Below are positions 21,779 through 32,934 of a stretch of DNA of 64,000 bases, one piece after another; the stretch's first letter is position 1; every line of letters starts with the position of its first letter. This stretch comes from Earliella scabrosa (Eukaryota > Basidiomycota > Agaricomycetes > Polyporales > Polyporaceae): NCBI GenBank assembly GCA_022605405.1, contig JABYQQ010000019.1, positions 682,001 to 746,000 of the forward strand, in the 5' to 3' direction. The notes under the pieces were generated by a model, which was given only the letters and a program-made list of their open reading frames with translations, was not told where the DNA came from and ran no database searches. The position numbers and the translations under genes are program-made.

Positions 21779-23181
21779 TCAAGGGGCCCCGGCGAGAAGC
21801 CACTTCAGTCCATCGCGCACGTCCCGATCCACCTTCTTCGCCAACGCGATCTCTGGGTATGAGTAGTAAAACCCATGCGGCACGCCCGGATAGCTGCAAT
21901 AGGCGTCAGTGGCGAGCTCGGATCCCGCACGCCGCGGCAGTCGAGAGAGGGACGTACAAATTCGCCTTGACCTTGACCCCCGCCTCGCCGAGGACCTTAA
22001 TCCAGATGCGGCTGTCGTCGCGCAGCGCGTCCATGCCGTTGTACCCAATGAACGCGGGTGCGACGCCCGCGTGCGACGGGAAGAGCAGCGGGGAGAAGCG
22101 CGGGTCATCCTTCGGTGCTTGGGCGAGTGCTACACGACAAAGATGATGAACACGACCTGGACACAGACAAGGGAGCACTGTCGGTAACGGGACGTACCGC
22201 AGCTCTGTACAAGGGCTTCGCGCGTGAGCAGCGGGCCGTCCTTGAACGCTTCCATCGATTGGTACTCGGCCTTGTACCTGTGCGCGACCGCGATCAGAGA
22301 GGTGCGCTTAGAGGTGTGCATCCGACGTACTCGTCCGGACATGCCTCTGGATGGACGACGACGGGCTGTCGCAAGAGCTGGCCGGTCACCGGGCGACCTT
22401 GGAAGAAGGGATCGTCGCGCGCGAGGTGCGCGCATACAGTGGCAAGCTGCGCACCCGCGGAGTCGCCACCGACAATGAGGCCTTTCTCGGTCGAGACTCG
22501 CAGGGACGACGCGTTGTCGACAGTCTAGAGGTCGGTGCGCGCGCTGTAGTAAAGAGTCTCTGGAATGGGAATGGGAACCTACCCATTTGATGGCAGCATA
22601 CGCGTCATTGAGTCCAGCGGGGTACGGGTGCTCAGGGCCAAGTCTAGGGCAAGGTGAGACGTGGTGACTTGGCAGCGAGGACAAGACTGAACGCACCTGT
22701 ACCCGACGTTGACGACACAGATCTGTAGCTCCACGCTGACACTGCGGAGGAAGTAGTCGTCCTGGCTGAGCTCACCGACGACCCATGCTAAGCATTGTGT
22801 GGGGTTAGCAATCAGTGCTTGAGCAGAACAAGCAATGCATACCTCCACCATGGTACCAGACCAGCACTGGGAAGGTCTTGGTCGCGTCCTCGCTGGAGGG
22901 TATGATACATCTCACTGGGATACAGCCACCCTCTACGGTAATGTCTTTGTCCTCGACAGAGTATGTTGAGTCTGTGCGCATTTATCAGCTTTTGAACGTA
23001 CTGGTATTGAGTTCCACTGACCAGCAGGTAGCCTCTCGTTATGGTACTGGAGAGATGGCGCGAGGACACCGTGCGCAGATTCACGAAATACCTCCATCAC
23101 GGACTTGCCTGGAGGAGGCTCTTTAGGTTCCGGCATGTCCGGGTGCCATTTGGCGTAAGCTGCAGCGAACTCGGGGTCCAT
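21779..23181 (-). CDS. Alpha/beta-hydrolase fold-3 esterase, paralog 4
   Basis: Minus-strand multi-exon gene starting at ATG 23181 (MDPEFAAAYAKWHPDMPEP). Landmarks: FPVLVWYHGGG (about 22855), GGDSAGAQLATVCA (about 22460), LRDDSRIWIKVLGEAGV (about 22000), GVPHGFYYSYPEI (about 21870), ending LLAGAP before the stop at 21779. It is the most diverged of the four esterases, with a longer insertion after DPFFQGRPVTGQ that may include an extra intron. A TATA-like run (23268-23275) lies about 90 nt upstream. Substrate unknown. Confidence 0.77.
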
Positions 23182-23881
23182 ACTCGCAAGAGATGGTAGT
23201 GACATGAACTTGAAGGTTGGAGGGTACCGGGGGGACTGCCAGTATAGAGCTCACCGGTCAGCCCGCGATATATATCCAGTCGGGCGGCGTCGCGTATGCG
23301 CCGATCGGCGTCCAGGCAAAGTCGGGCGGGGATGATTGTTCATGGGTCGACGGCTGGGCGGACGACACTGGAGGCGATGTATACTTCGGGCGGGAGCGCT
23401 CAGGCCTCAGGTCTCTTGGATGGCTCGCATGCATATGCTACGTGGTCCCGCTCGCATCGATATTCTCAGAGAGACCGAGCCGTGGCCGGAGAAAGGCGTT
23501 GGTGGCTCGTTTCCCTGCTCATCAAGAGTCGTGAACACTGCATGAGTCGGATTGAGTGCAATTGCTGACCTCGCGATGTAGCGCACCCGACACCAGTGCG
23601 ACCTCCGTACCAACGTGGCACGGCGAGACAAACTTGGCAGCCACACTCTGGACGGGCGATGGCGAGTAGGCGGCTTCAAAAGATGTAATGCCGCTATAGA
23701 AGCATGCTGGACTTCGTGTACAGAGAAATCTATCTCAAAGTTCATGGCACCGGCAGTGGCAGAACTCACGGTGACTCGCCTGTTGCAACTTGCACATCAG
23801 CAGCGGCAAGGGCAGAGCGTTTGGGATCTGGTCGGACGAGTTGAGCAGCGGTCTACAAACGTTAATAAACGCCAAAATGTA
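23182..23881. other. Intergenic between esterase 4 and tRNA-Thr
   Basis: 700 nt. A TATA-like ATATATAT at 23268-23275 may serve esterase 4. Open frames here lack motifs. No gene seen. Confidence 0.4.
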
Positions 23882-23964
23882 TCCCGTTTAGCTCAGTTGG
23901 TAGAGCGCGTCACTAGTAACCAAATGCTATGACGAGGTCAGTCGTTCGAGTCGGCTAATGGGAA
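23882..23964 (+). tRNA. tRNA-Thr(AGU): tRNA-Thr(AGU) with a 10-nt intron
   Basis: The cloverleaf folds by hand. Acceptor TCCCGTT pairs with AATGGGA, the D-arm is TAGCTCAGTTGGTAGAGCG, and the anticodon stem CGTCA pairs with TGACG. The seven-base loop CTAGTAA gives anticodon AGT. The T stem AGTCG pairs with CGGCT around TTCGAGT. Ten bases (23919-23928) interrupt the loop at the canonical 37/38 position. Without them the 73-nt mature sequence is identical to the copy at 42202-42274. A T5 run at about 23989-23993 can end Pol III transcription. The internal A and B boxes are intact. Confidence 0.88.
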
Positions 23965-24123
23965 GATTTGCTGTTTCAAATGGTCAGATTTTTGGACACC
24001 TACCTAACATAGCCATGCAGGCGACGAACGAGGCAAGCATTCCTCATCAAGTAACAGTAGCACAGTCACTTTTCCTAACATTGTCTTCTCTGTCGCATCG
24101 CAACGACATGATTCTCTGTTATA

Positions 24124-26453
24124 TCACGTCTCTAGCAGAAATTCTGGGCCATAGTCCATCAGTAACTCAGTCCCTGCCGCCATATTCTTGTCTACCCGTG
24201 GATTAGCACGTCAGCGGAATGACTCGAAAGGACGCAAGAGGTATTGCCACTCACTGGCATAAATGCCGATCCTATGTTCCCCGTCCACCTTAAAGACTGG
24301 TCACGTCAAGCCACACTCGTCAACGTCTAGAACCTGCTAGGTGCCTCCAACCACGACTCACTATGAACAGTCACGTTCGCTCTGCGCGACGGTGCGTGAT
24401 TGATGAATCGCGCAGGGTTTCCCGCATACATGCTGTCGACGGACATGGGCGAATCGCCCGGTGGGAGGCCGAAGACGTAGAATCTGCCGAGCGCTTGAGA
24501 GATCTCACTGCGAGGCTGCGTGGTGAGTATGATGGTGGAGCCTTGGAGGAGAGACAAACCTGCGCGATAGCTCCGTGGGCTCGTATATCAGCTCTCCGAC
24601 GTACTCTAAAGCCGAGGTCAGCTGGACTGGCAAGGAACGGAGCGGGCATCGCCGGATGGGGGCATACCGATGACGAGCTCGCCCCTCCGCACGTCCTCGC
24701 AGAGGAACAGGCCCATGCCGTGCATGCCCCGCTTCACCTCCACGATCTGAGGGTTCACCGCAACCGTGAGCGCATGTCAGACACAGGTGCACAAACACCA
24801 GACGGACCTTGGGCGCACTCCTCTGCAGCTGCATGTTCGCGCAATCCATCCCGCACGGCGCACACAAGCGGGCGTCGCACTCACGCCTATCCTTGCGGCA
24901 CGGACACGCGTCTGTCGTGCACGGCGGAACCGTCTTCTCCTTCGCATATCTCTTGTAAGTCTTGATCGTGACCGCCTTGCATGTGCAGCCGCGACCGCGG
25001 TCACCGTCCGAGCCCTCTGCCACTGCAGACGCACTGATCTGTGTGCCCGAGCCAGCAGGGGCAGAGACGAACCGCTGGGACACGACCGCGACCTATGTAT
25101 GTGCATGTTCTGTGAGCAGGATGGATGGATAACAACGCGGGTCAGAGACGCGCAAAGTCCACGAACCTCGTAGCAAGGCTTGAGACAGAGTTTCGCGAGG
25201 TCGCAGGGCAGCGTGGGCGGAGCGATGTGGCACATGACCTGCAGTTCGTCAATTTCTGCATTGGTCCACACTACATCGTCCTGAGGGGTAGGCGCGAATC
25301 CAAGTCAGAACTCAAACTACGGGATTCCGAGGGAACTCGCCTCCGACACGCTCGGATGGTGGGCTGCACAGTCTGCCCCACACGGCTCAGCGACCGGTAG
25401 AAGATAGAAAGGCTCGGTGCTCAGACGACCGGGGTGGTCGAAGTTCTGAACGTCCTCCTCGGTGGCTAGAGGGACAGAGGGACGTCAGCGATACGACGGC
25501 ACCCTGTGTAACCGAGCGCACTGACCGTGCGTAAAGCAGTGCGCCTGCAGACAATCAGGCCTGCGGCACCATAGCGTCAGGTAGTCTCGGAGACGCGATC
25601 GAAGATCGTCGGCGGCAGGTGGTGCGAGATCTGGAAGGGGAGGATGTTCCAGTCGCGATGAGCCTGGCCATGGCATGCTGTCGCTGTCGGGGTGTCAGCG
25701 AGCGTGTATGGTGCATGTGGAAATAGGCGTACTTAGCGTTGCCAGTAGATATTGCGCCACCTCCAACGGAGCCGGTGCGTAGTGGGAGAGGGAGGATCCG
25801 GGTCTCATCTATGTCCTCCAGGGACAGACCGTGCTCGTAGTGTAGACGCCGGGCAGTTTCCAGGGTGACTTCGAGTACTGTGACGAAGAAATAGTCAGTG
25901 GGATGCTTGCGAGGTTGGAAGAATGCGTACCATCGGGGCCGCGAGACTCCAAGTCTTGCCAAGCGAGCCCCTTGTGCACGTCGAGGTAGTCGTTGTAATT
26001 GAACGTTGGATGGTCGGCGAGGGGAAGGAAAGCCATCAAGTTGGGATCGTCCCCGTGGAGGATGTTCCGGGATACAGGGGTACACGACTCATACGAAGGG
26101 TAGGGAGTTGGGATTTCTTCGGGGGCAAGCACGATCTGTTTGGGATGCAGCTGCTTGATCTCCTCTATGTGCCCTTCCGGTCCAACAGTCCAACACGTCA
26201 TCGACGGGACTAGGGAGGTGTTCTGCGACTGCGACGGCCCCGCAGCATTGTCGTCCTCTCCAGCGTTGATAAGCGCGTCAAGTTCTACCGCTCTGGAAGA
26301 GAGCCGAGCCAAGGCGGAATCAGGCGCTTTCAGCGAGGAGAGTTTGTCGGCACAATAGGCTTCGTCCCAAGTATTGTATTCGTCTGCGCAAATTCTGAGC
26401 TGAGATAGTACAGTTGCTCCCCTCTCCTCCTTTCGCAGTTGTACGTCGCTCAT
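24124..26453 (-). CDS. EZH2: EZH2-like histone H3K27 methyltransferase (PRC2 catalytic subunit)
   Basis: Multi-exon minus-strand gene, start ATG 26453 (MSDVQLRKEERG), stop TGA 24124-24126. The domain order fits E(z)/KMT6. An N-terminal region includes HPTFNYNDYLDVHKGLAW. A Cys/His segment RRPDCLQAHCFTHG lies near 25540. A SANT-like part contains WTNAEIDELQ and LPCDLAKLCLKPCYE (about 25200). A CXC domain (CTCK, CPCRKDRRECD, CAPCG; about 24860-25000) precedes the SET domain (GMGLFLCEDVRRGELV, GEYIGELIY; then ARFINHAP, GEHRIGIYA, ELLMDYGPEF; about 24130-24720). The NH pair and the late Tyr needed for methyl transfer are present. The enzyme acts in the nucleus with EED and SUZ12 homologs to silence genes. 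The gene is compact for the family. It is divergent from a second SET gene, 491 nt apart. Intron borders are partly inferred. Confidence 0.85.
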
Positions 26454-26944
26454 ACGGCCGCACTATCCGTCTCGACGATCGTCACAGGATCTGATTGTAG
26501 CAAAACTGCCAGTGATCAGTCTAAGTGAGTCGAACGAAACTTGAAGTTCGAGAGATCGAGACACCGCGGACTCACGCTCACGCCACTGTCTGGTGCAAAA
26601 AATTGGTCCGCGTGTGTCACACCACAGAAAAAGACACCGGGTGTTGAGCATCTGCATCAGGTAGAGAGGGCAGATGATGGTTAAGAGCAAGCAGCGTCGG
26701 AGACAAGACGACCGGAGTCAGCCACAGGCGCGTTGTTTGGCCATGCTTGGAGACGGAAGGCTTCCGTGACGTAATCATTTGTTCGGTCAAGTATATTTGG
26801 CGCTTGGCTTCTGCGCCGTCTCTCTCTGTGTTCGACCTCAACGTTCGGTCCTTGGTGCGCATTATATCTCGGTATGATATTTTTTGAATGCTGACTGAGG
26901 ATTACTATACATGGTAGTCTTCATGTTTCCAGTTATCGAGCGGA
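26454..26944. promoter_or_regulatory. Divergent promoter between two SET-domain genes
   Basis: 491 nt separate the EZH2-like start (26453, -) from the SMYD-like start (26945, +). AT-rich stretches lie at about 26860-26890 (ATTATATC, GATATTTTTTG) on the SMYD side. No further elements are identifiable. Confidence 0.4.
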
Positions 26945-28193
26945 ATGCCCAACGATGCAACCTCAGTCGTGATCCCTGACCCCCGCCTAGTGCACGACTA
27001 TCAACCGGCCAACGACTCTTCTCTAGCTGACATAACGACGCGTCCTCAAGCCGACTGTGGACTGCTGAGCATATCTATAGGAAACCCGCCAGGAGACAGC
27101 GCAGCGCTCGTTGATCAGGAGGTCCGACTAGCCCTTCTCTCCAGGGCTGAGACCGACGACGATGACTGTCAACAAAGTGATCTTGATCTCTTTCATGTAC
27201 GACTCTCTGGCTCCAAGGGTCTCGGCGTATTTGCTACTTCGAACATCGAGCCAGGCGACCTCATCATACGCGAGAGGCCGCTCATCATATATCCTCAGCT
27301 TCTCCCCTTCCACAACGAGCTGCCTCTGGCTCAGGCGTATCTCGAACTCGATCGCACAGTCGATCTGCTGTCAGATCTGCAAAGGGACGCCTTCCACGGG
27401 CTTGCAAACAGCCACCTCATAGAGCCATCGCTGGTCAAGGGGATCGTCGACACAAATGCTCTGCACATCGGCCTCTTCCCCGGTTCCTCGCGACAGTACG
27501 GAGCCGTATGCAACAGCATCTCCCGGGTCAACCACAGGTGCGCGTAACTTACTTTGCCTTCAGCCGAAAAGCTGAGAACTAATCCCTCTGCTTTGCAGCT
27601 GCTCTCCGAATGCTACCTATCGATTTGACGCGGGAACGCTCTCCTTCGAGCTTCGAGCCCTCTTCCCCATTCCTCGCGGTGCTGAGATCTGCATCTCGTA
27701 CATCGACCCTGCGCTTCCCCTCGCCGCCCGCCAGAAAGCACTCTCAAGCTACGGCTTCACCTGTACCTGTCCCTTCTGCTCGCTCACCGGCCCCGCCCTC
27801 GCCCAAAGCGAGACCCGGCGCGCCCTCATCGCACGAGCGGACTCGGACCTCGACGCGCGAAACGCGGCTCTCGAGCGGTGGGCGCGCACGCCGGGCATGC
27901 CGGACGAGTACATCAACCGCGTCGACAAGATGTACATGGACCTGTTCGAGAAGGAGCAGCTCTACTACGAGCCCGTCTGGGAGGGCTTTGCTGCTCGTCT
28001 GTGCAAGGCGTGCTGTGCGCTCGAGGACGCGGAGGGCGCGAGGCGGTGGGCTAGTTTGGCTTCTGCGCTCAATCGCGCGTATACCGGGGCCGATCGCGGG
28101 TGGGACGCGGTGAAGGAGCAGCCGGAGCGGATAGAATGGTGGGGGCTGAGGCGGAGGATGACTCCGTGCAAGGAGACGGTGTCATGCCGTTGA
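26945..28193 (+). CDS. SET-domain protein, SMYD-like (no MYND finger)
   Basis: Exons 26945-27537 and 27599-28193 (61-nt intron), 395 aa. The SET domain starts with SGSKGLGVFATSNIEPGD (residues 88-105). NHSCSPN (196-202) is assembled across the splice junction, which supports the model. ICISYID (228-234) supplies the late Tyr. The post-SET cysteines are C253, C255 and C258 (CTCPFC). No MYND zinc finger is visible. The C-terminus is helical and includes a WEGFAARLCKACCALEDAEG repeat-like part, as in SMYD relatives. Such proteins methylate lysines on histones or other proteins. The target here is unknown. Confidence 0.85.
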
Positions 28194-28406
28194 CTGTTTT
28201 CGTTGGTGCTCGGTGAGCCTCGCGATTTGCTGTACTCTGATGTAGTCAATTAGTGTGATCAGTGTGCCAAGTTAGTCTCAACATGTGCTCGGCGGTGGAG
28301 AGGGTTCTCGGGAGTCGGGATAATCATACCAATCCGAATCGTTGGATCGTGTATTGACCAATATACTGGGTACTGATCGCTACCAAACACCGTCGACAAC
28401 ACCGAT

Positions 28407-30541
28407 TTAAAACTGAAAATTGTCATATATGGAGATATCAAAAGTCTTCAGCGTCAACGGAATCGCTGTGGCAGGGGACGGATTGCTTTGAGGCGAAGAC
28501 TGCTGACTAGCGTCCTCGTCTTCCTTCGCTCCGGCTTGAGCGAGATCGACTACCTCCTGCTCTAGCTGCCTCGCAAGTTCCTCCAAGACCTGGTCGGGAA
28601 TACCAAACTGTGGAGGATCCCAGGGGACGATGTAGCCGTGCGTCTTCGGCACATATTCCGGCTTCACAGCTGGGAATGAGATCAACGTCTTTTGATCGAT
28701 ACTCTCATATTAAGGGGGAGAACCTCACCCTTTCCATCTCGGTCACCGAAGAGTCGCATCCACAGCAGATAGCACATGTAGCAGCATTTCCTACTTACGC
28801 CAATCGGCGGCACGTCCACCTACAAGAAGAGAACTGGTCAGCGGCTGCGAACTCGTCAACAGTAGGATGGCGCACGGAGAACGCAGCTATCAATTCTTCC
28901 GACAACAACTTGCGTGCCGCCTCCGCATTATGCTTGACGTGATACGCAAGCGCCATCAAACCTGCTTCGGCGTGGACTCGGCAGCCGCGACGTCGGAAGT
29001 TGCTGTGCTCCTCCAACCACCGGACGGCTACGTTGGCGTCAATGGCTGATGAAGCTATCTTGCGCTTCAGTTCCTCGAAGATGGCGCTCTGTCGTTCCTT
29101 GACGTCCTCCGCTGCTACGGTTGATTGGTCTGGGATGCTGATAATCGAGACAGAAGGCGGTGAGAGCTTGCGAAGTGCCTTGACTACGAACTTTGCCGCG
29201 GTGTTGTAGGCCGTGAGCGTACGCAAATAGCGAAGAACATGTTCGCCTCGTGGTTCAGGCGGCGCCCAGCGGTCGGCTATTGAAACAAGATGTCAGACTA
29301 AACGATGATTGGCCACTGTGAAACTTACACAGATCCTCGTCTTCATCGCCTTCTGCGTCGTTACGTTCACCTATAGACAGGGTTAGCGGGACGTCCGTTG
29401 AACACGGATTACTAGGATGACCTTCAACGAACACGTTCCTTGTAGGTCCTGGGTTCGGCACCAAATCAGCTGTCAGTCAAAGAACACAACAATCCAGCAT
29501 ACTATATGCATACCGCGGGGAGAATATGTCGCTTAACGAGGTATGGAGAAAAGCAAATTCCACCTCCTTCGTGGCCAGAAGAACATCGAGCACATCAAGG
29601 AGATTCTTGAGGATGTCTAGATCGTCTGCCGTCAACTCTTGCTTCCCATTGCACCGACTGTCGGCGAAAGATAAGGCCTTGGCGAGACAGCGGACCCATG
29701 CCTCGATGGTCGAACCGTCGAAAGGAATGTGTTTGCCGTTCAGCTTAATGGCGAGATCTGGTCCGAGATATATGTCGAGCACTGGCAGCCATTCGTCTGG
29801 AACCTTGATGCGAGAAGGTTTGATGCCTCCAATGTCTATAGGACTAGGCGACCAGTTCTTCATAGCTTGCCAAGGCTTCTCCAACCACTGCCTCTCTGCG
29901 GTCGTGAAGCGATAGATGATCTTGAAGTAACAGCGGTGAAGGAGCCATCCGACGACATCGGATTCGGAGATAGCGTAGTCGGAGGAAGGATCAGGGGAAT
30001 ATGTGGGAAGTTTTTTCGTGGTTGCGAGTTCGAGAACAGCAAAGAGGTCGGAGATGTGCTCCATGGTGTCGTTGGGGTGGCGCCGGCTGCGAGCACTAGG
30101 GGAGTCATTCGCATCGTGCGTGTATATGGGTTGTTAAGACGAAACTCACATAACAGGGACCTTGATCATTTCGGCAGTCAGCGCGCGACTAGGATTGCAG
30201 TTCGTGATTGTGAAAGGATGGGCGTTGTCGTGGATTTGAGTGGTTCCTGACGAGTTCGACGAGACGACGACGATGGCCTTGGGACCGTCAGAGTCTATAC
30301 ATCCGGAGACAGCGACGTGTGTGACAGTCTTGCCGGTATTGAGCATGGTGGAAAGATGGGTGAAGATGAGTTGATCTCGGCGAGGTTTGGTGGATAAGAT
30401 CAAGGAGACATTGGAAGACTTGAACTCGGAGAGAAGGACAGAGAACAGACGGATACGTGAGACACAGGCTGATCTAGACATGGCCAATGATGAATTGGAG
30501 TCCATCTGGAAGATGGCGAGGGTGGATGACACGACGGCCAT
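28407..30541 (-). CDS. OTT_1508-like deaminase-fold protein
   Basis: Multi-exon minus-strand gene, ATG 30541 (MAVVSSTLAIFQMDS). Exon 1 (30150-30541) has HVAVSGCIDSDGPKAIVVVS and HPFTITNCNPSRALTAE. Exon 2 continues from 30095 with HISDLFAVLELATTKK. The deaminase signature is a zinc-binding VHAEAGLMAL (HAE at about 28966-28974), then PPIGVSRKCCYMCYLLW, with the CCxxC at 28772-28786. A probable 56-nt intron lies between them. The C-terminal GYIVPWDPP and IPDQVLEEL agree with fungal members of the OTT_1508-like deaminase family. These are expanded in Agaricomycetes and have no settled biochemical role. Splicing around 29500 and 28735 is uncertain: in both places the best donor by consensus does not keep the frame. 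Confidence 0.7.
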
Positions 30542-30751
30542 AACCGGAATTTTCGTCGGTCGAAAATTGGCCAAAAATCAGTCGGGCTTACCCTTTTCGC
30601 TGATTCTGCTAGAAGTTGTCCAAACGTGGCAAGTCCGCCGAAAAGGTAAGACTATTGGACCACTTTTCGGCCGGGCAAATTTCCGCCCGTACATACGCGA
30701 CGTCGACTTCGGTCCCCAACAAGCACGAGAGTAAAAGTAGTGCTAGGCTTA

Positions 30752-32200
30752 TCACTGCACCCTCCAAAGCTTCTCCAGCGTGGCTTGGACTGCTTCAGCA
30801 AGGAGATTGTGCACGCGCGCCGTGGGATGTCCCGTGTCTGACCGAACCAAGCGTTAGTTCACTTGGGATCAACTGATGAAGACAAAGGTTGCAGTACTGA
30901 CTGAACCAGAAGTACTGAGGGTCGCTACATTCGCAGAAGCTACCAGCGTCGGAGCTAGTCAGCGTCGACGGCATACACTTTGGACATGAGTATGGCTTAC
31001 CCGGTGATGTTCGTGAAACCGTAGTGCTCCGCATTGTCTAGGATCTTGTGGAACCACGCGTGCGCGTCGAAGGTCATCACATCCACGTCCGGATGCGTAT
31101 TCGCGAAGTGCGCTGTGTGGCGAAGAAGCGCCGCGTTGTAGTCCTTGATGTTCTGCTCGTACAGCGGTGCGATTGACGTCCCGATGTGGTCCGGGGAGCG
31201 CTCGAGCGGCGGCAGAGTCATGAACAGGTACGCTCCGCGAAGGTGATGGTTGTACGCGTCTTGCTACGATGTGAGCGTAAGCCGTGACGATTGAGCACCT
31301 ACAGGAGCGACACGACCCACCACTGCACCGAAGAGCGCCTGCATCTCTAGCTCCCAAAACGCCTTGAAGTCGATCTGGTGAAAGGTATGTATCCTGCCGA
31401 TATCGAGTATGATTGTGTGGGTCACAAGCACGCACCGTAGAGTTATGCAAAGTATCCCCGGTGTCGTTGATGCCAATCCAGAACGCGGTGAGAGTCTCCT
31501 CCGGCGGGTGCGCGATCACGTCCGAGCCGTATATTGCCCATTCGCGCACCTGATCGACCAGATCGACGGAGAAGTTGTGGTGCAGAGGGATCCTATGGTT
31601 GAGCCGCAGTCAACGCAAGGGCGTGCACTATAGGTGAAGATCTTACAACGACTTGTCGACATCGGCTCCCGAGAAGGCGAAATCCCATAATTGACGCGGG
31701 GAACAGTCGGAAGGTCTTCCCTCAAAACAGCCAGTCAAGTACTGGAGCTGCGATACTTCGTGAGTGTCACGACATGTGGAGCGCAGTAGTGAAAATACGG
31801 ACCCAGCTCGACCCATCCGATCCTGTCTGAACACCGAAAGGAGTGAGACACGAATAGAAGAAGTAATAGCACTAACACCAAGCCACTTACGACGTTTGGT
31901 TGGATTTCGTCTTCGAGCAGCTGCTGGGGACTATATGAGAAATTGAAAGCACTTCCGATGAAGCTAGATAAGATGACGTGAGTCGATACACCTGATTCCG
32001 TCGCCTTTGCTCTCTCACCTAAATCTGGGATAGCCTTGAGTTCCTCCAACGAAGGTGTAAGAGTCTCCGAATGCGTAGATGTACTTGATCCGGGCCCAAT
32101 TGAACTTCGGTCTGGAGTTATAGCCATTAGGTGTCGCCAGCACGGGCACCAAGCAAAGAGTCAAGAGCACAAGAATGTACTGCTTCAGATGCAGCGTCAT
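30752..32200 (-). CDS. Secreted SGNH/GDSL esterase, CE16-like
   Basis: Multi-exon minus-strand gene from ATG 32200 to TGA 30752. Another ATG four codons upstream is possible. The N-terminus LKQYILVLLTLCLVPVLATP is a signal peptide. SGNH blocks: block I YAFGDSYTFVGG with the nucleophile Ser (about 32050-32085), FAFSGADVD (about 31660), WIGINDTGD with the block III Asn (about 31460), and FWFDTGHPTARVH with the catalytic Asp and His. The gap between FWF and DTGHPT is bridged by an intron near 30840-30900. These features fit CE16 acetylesterases, which remove acetyl groups from hemicellulose oligosaccharides outside the cell. A TATA-like TATAAGAG (minus strand, 32261-32268) is about 65 nt upstream of the ATG. 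Confidence 0.82.
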
Positions 32201-32934
32201 AGTGGAGAGCACTACTGGTAGGGCTCTACCTCAGGCTACGGGCCCTGCCACCATCGGGCTCTCTTATAGTACTGCCGTAGTAAAGCGCAGCTGACCTGTA
32301 AGATGACCATTCGCAGATATGAGCGGGCCGTATAACGGTTCTGGTAGTTCCTTCGCTATTTCAGACGGCATGTACACGCTCAGGTGAGCCCTGGGTCGGT
32401 TACGATATCTGGGAATTCTGGGTCGTCAGATAACTTCCGACCGGCGCTTCCATACTGGAGTGTTGTGCCCCAGACATCGAACAGATACTTATCGGGCAAA
32501 CCGATATTGGAGCGAGGTCTAAGCGCCGGCTCCAAAATATCTGTTCGATACCCTGCGCCGCCCCGGCAGATAACTTCCGACCAAAGACCTAGGGCGCCCG
32601 GTGCACACTTGGGCGTGTCGAGTTCATAGGGCGACGGTCCGTCCACGAAGTCATGGGGGTAACTTGGGGGTAACATTGGGTAACAAAGGAACGGTTACGT
32701 AGTACTCAAGCGCTCAGGGTGAGCCTGGACCGCCACCAAGCTTCCCACGACTACGTAAGCACCACTCAACATCAACTTACGCCACAACCACTGCTATTGT
32801 CTTTCGAGAGACTTCAACACAGCGGGGCAATCTCGCCATATACTTACTCCGGTATAGATGGCGCGGAGAGGTGACTGTAACTGGATCATTATTTGAACAA
32901 TCCTCGTGCTGACCAGAACGCACATTCCGAAGGC
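32201..32934. other. Intergenic, upstream of CE16-like esterase and F-box/LRR 1
   Basis: The CE16 promoter (TATAAGAG on the minus strand at 32261-32268) lies at the left. At 32400-32600 there are weak internal repeats: AGATAACTTCCGACC occurs twice (about 32434 and 32569), and ATCGAACAGAT (about 32476) recurs inverted as ATCTGTTCGAT (about 32541). A 98-codon open frame across this has no family motif and is not called. Confidence 0.35.

Noticed and set aside
27610..28113. 167-codon Ser/Arg/Pro-rich frame in the second exon of the SMYD-like gene
   Set aside because: Out-of-frame shadow; the SET frame has NHSCSPN and the post-SET cysteines.
30387..30734. 115-codon plus-strand coiled-coil-like frame
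   Set aside because: Antisense to exon 1 of the OTT_1508-like gene, whose motifs are in the minus frame.
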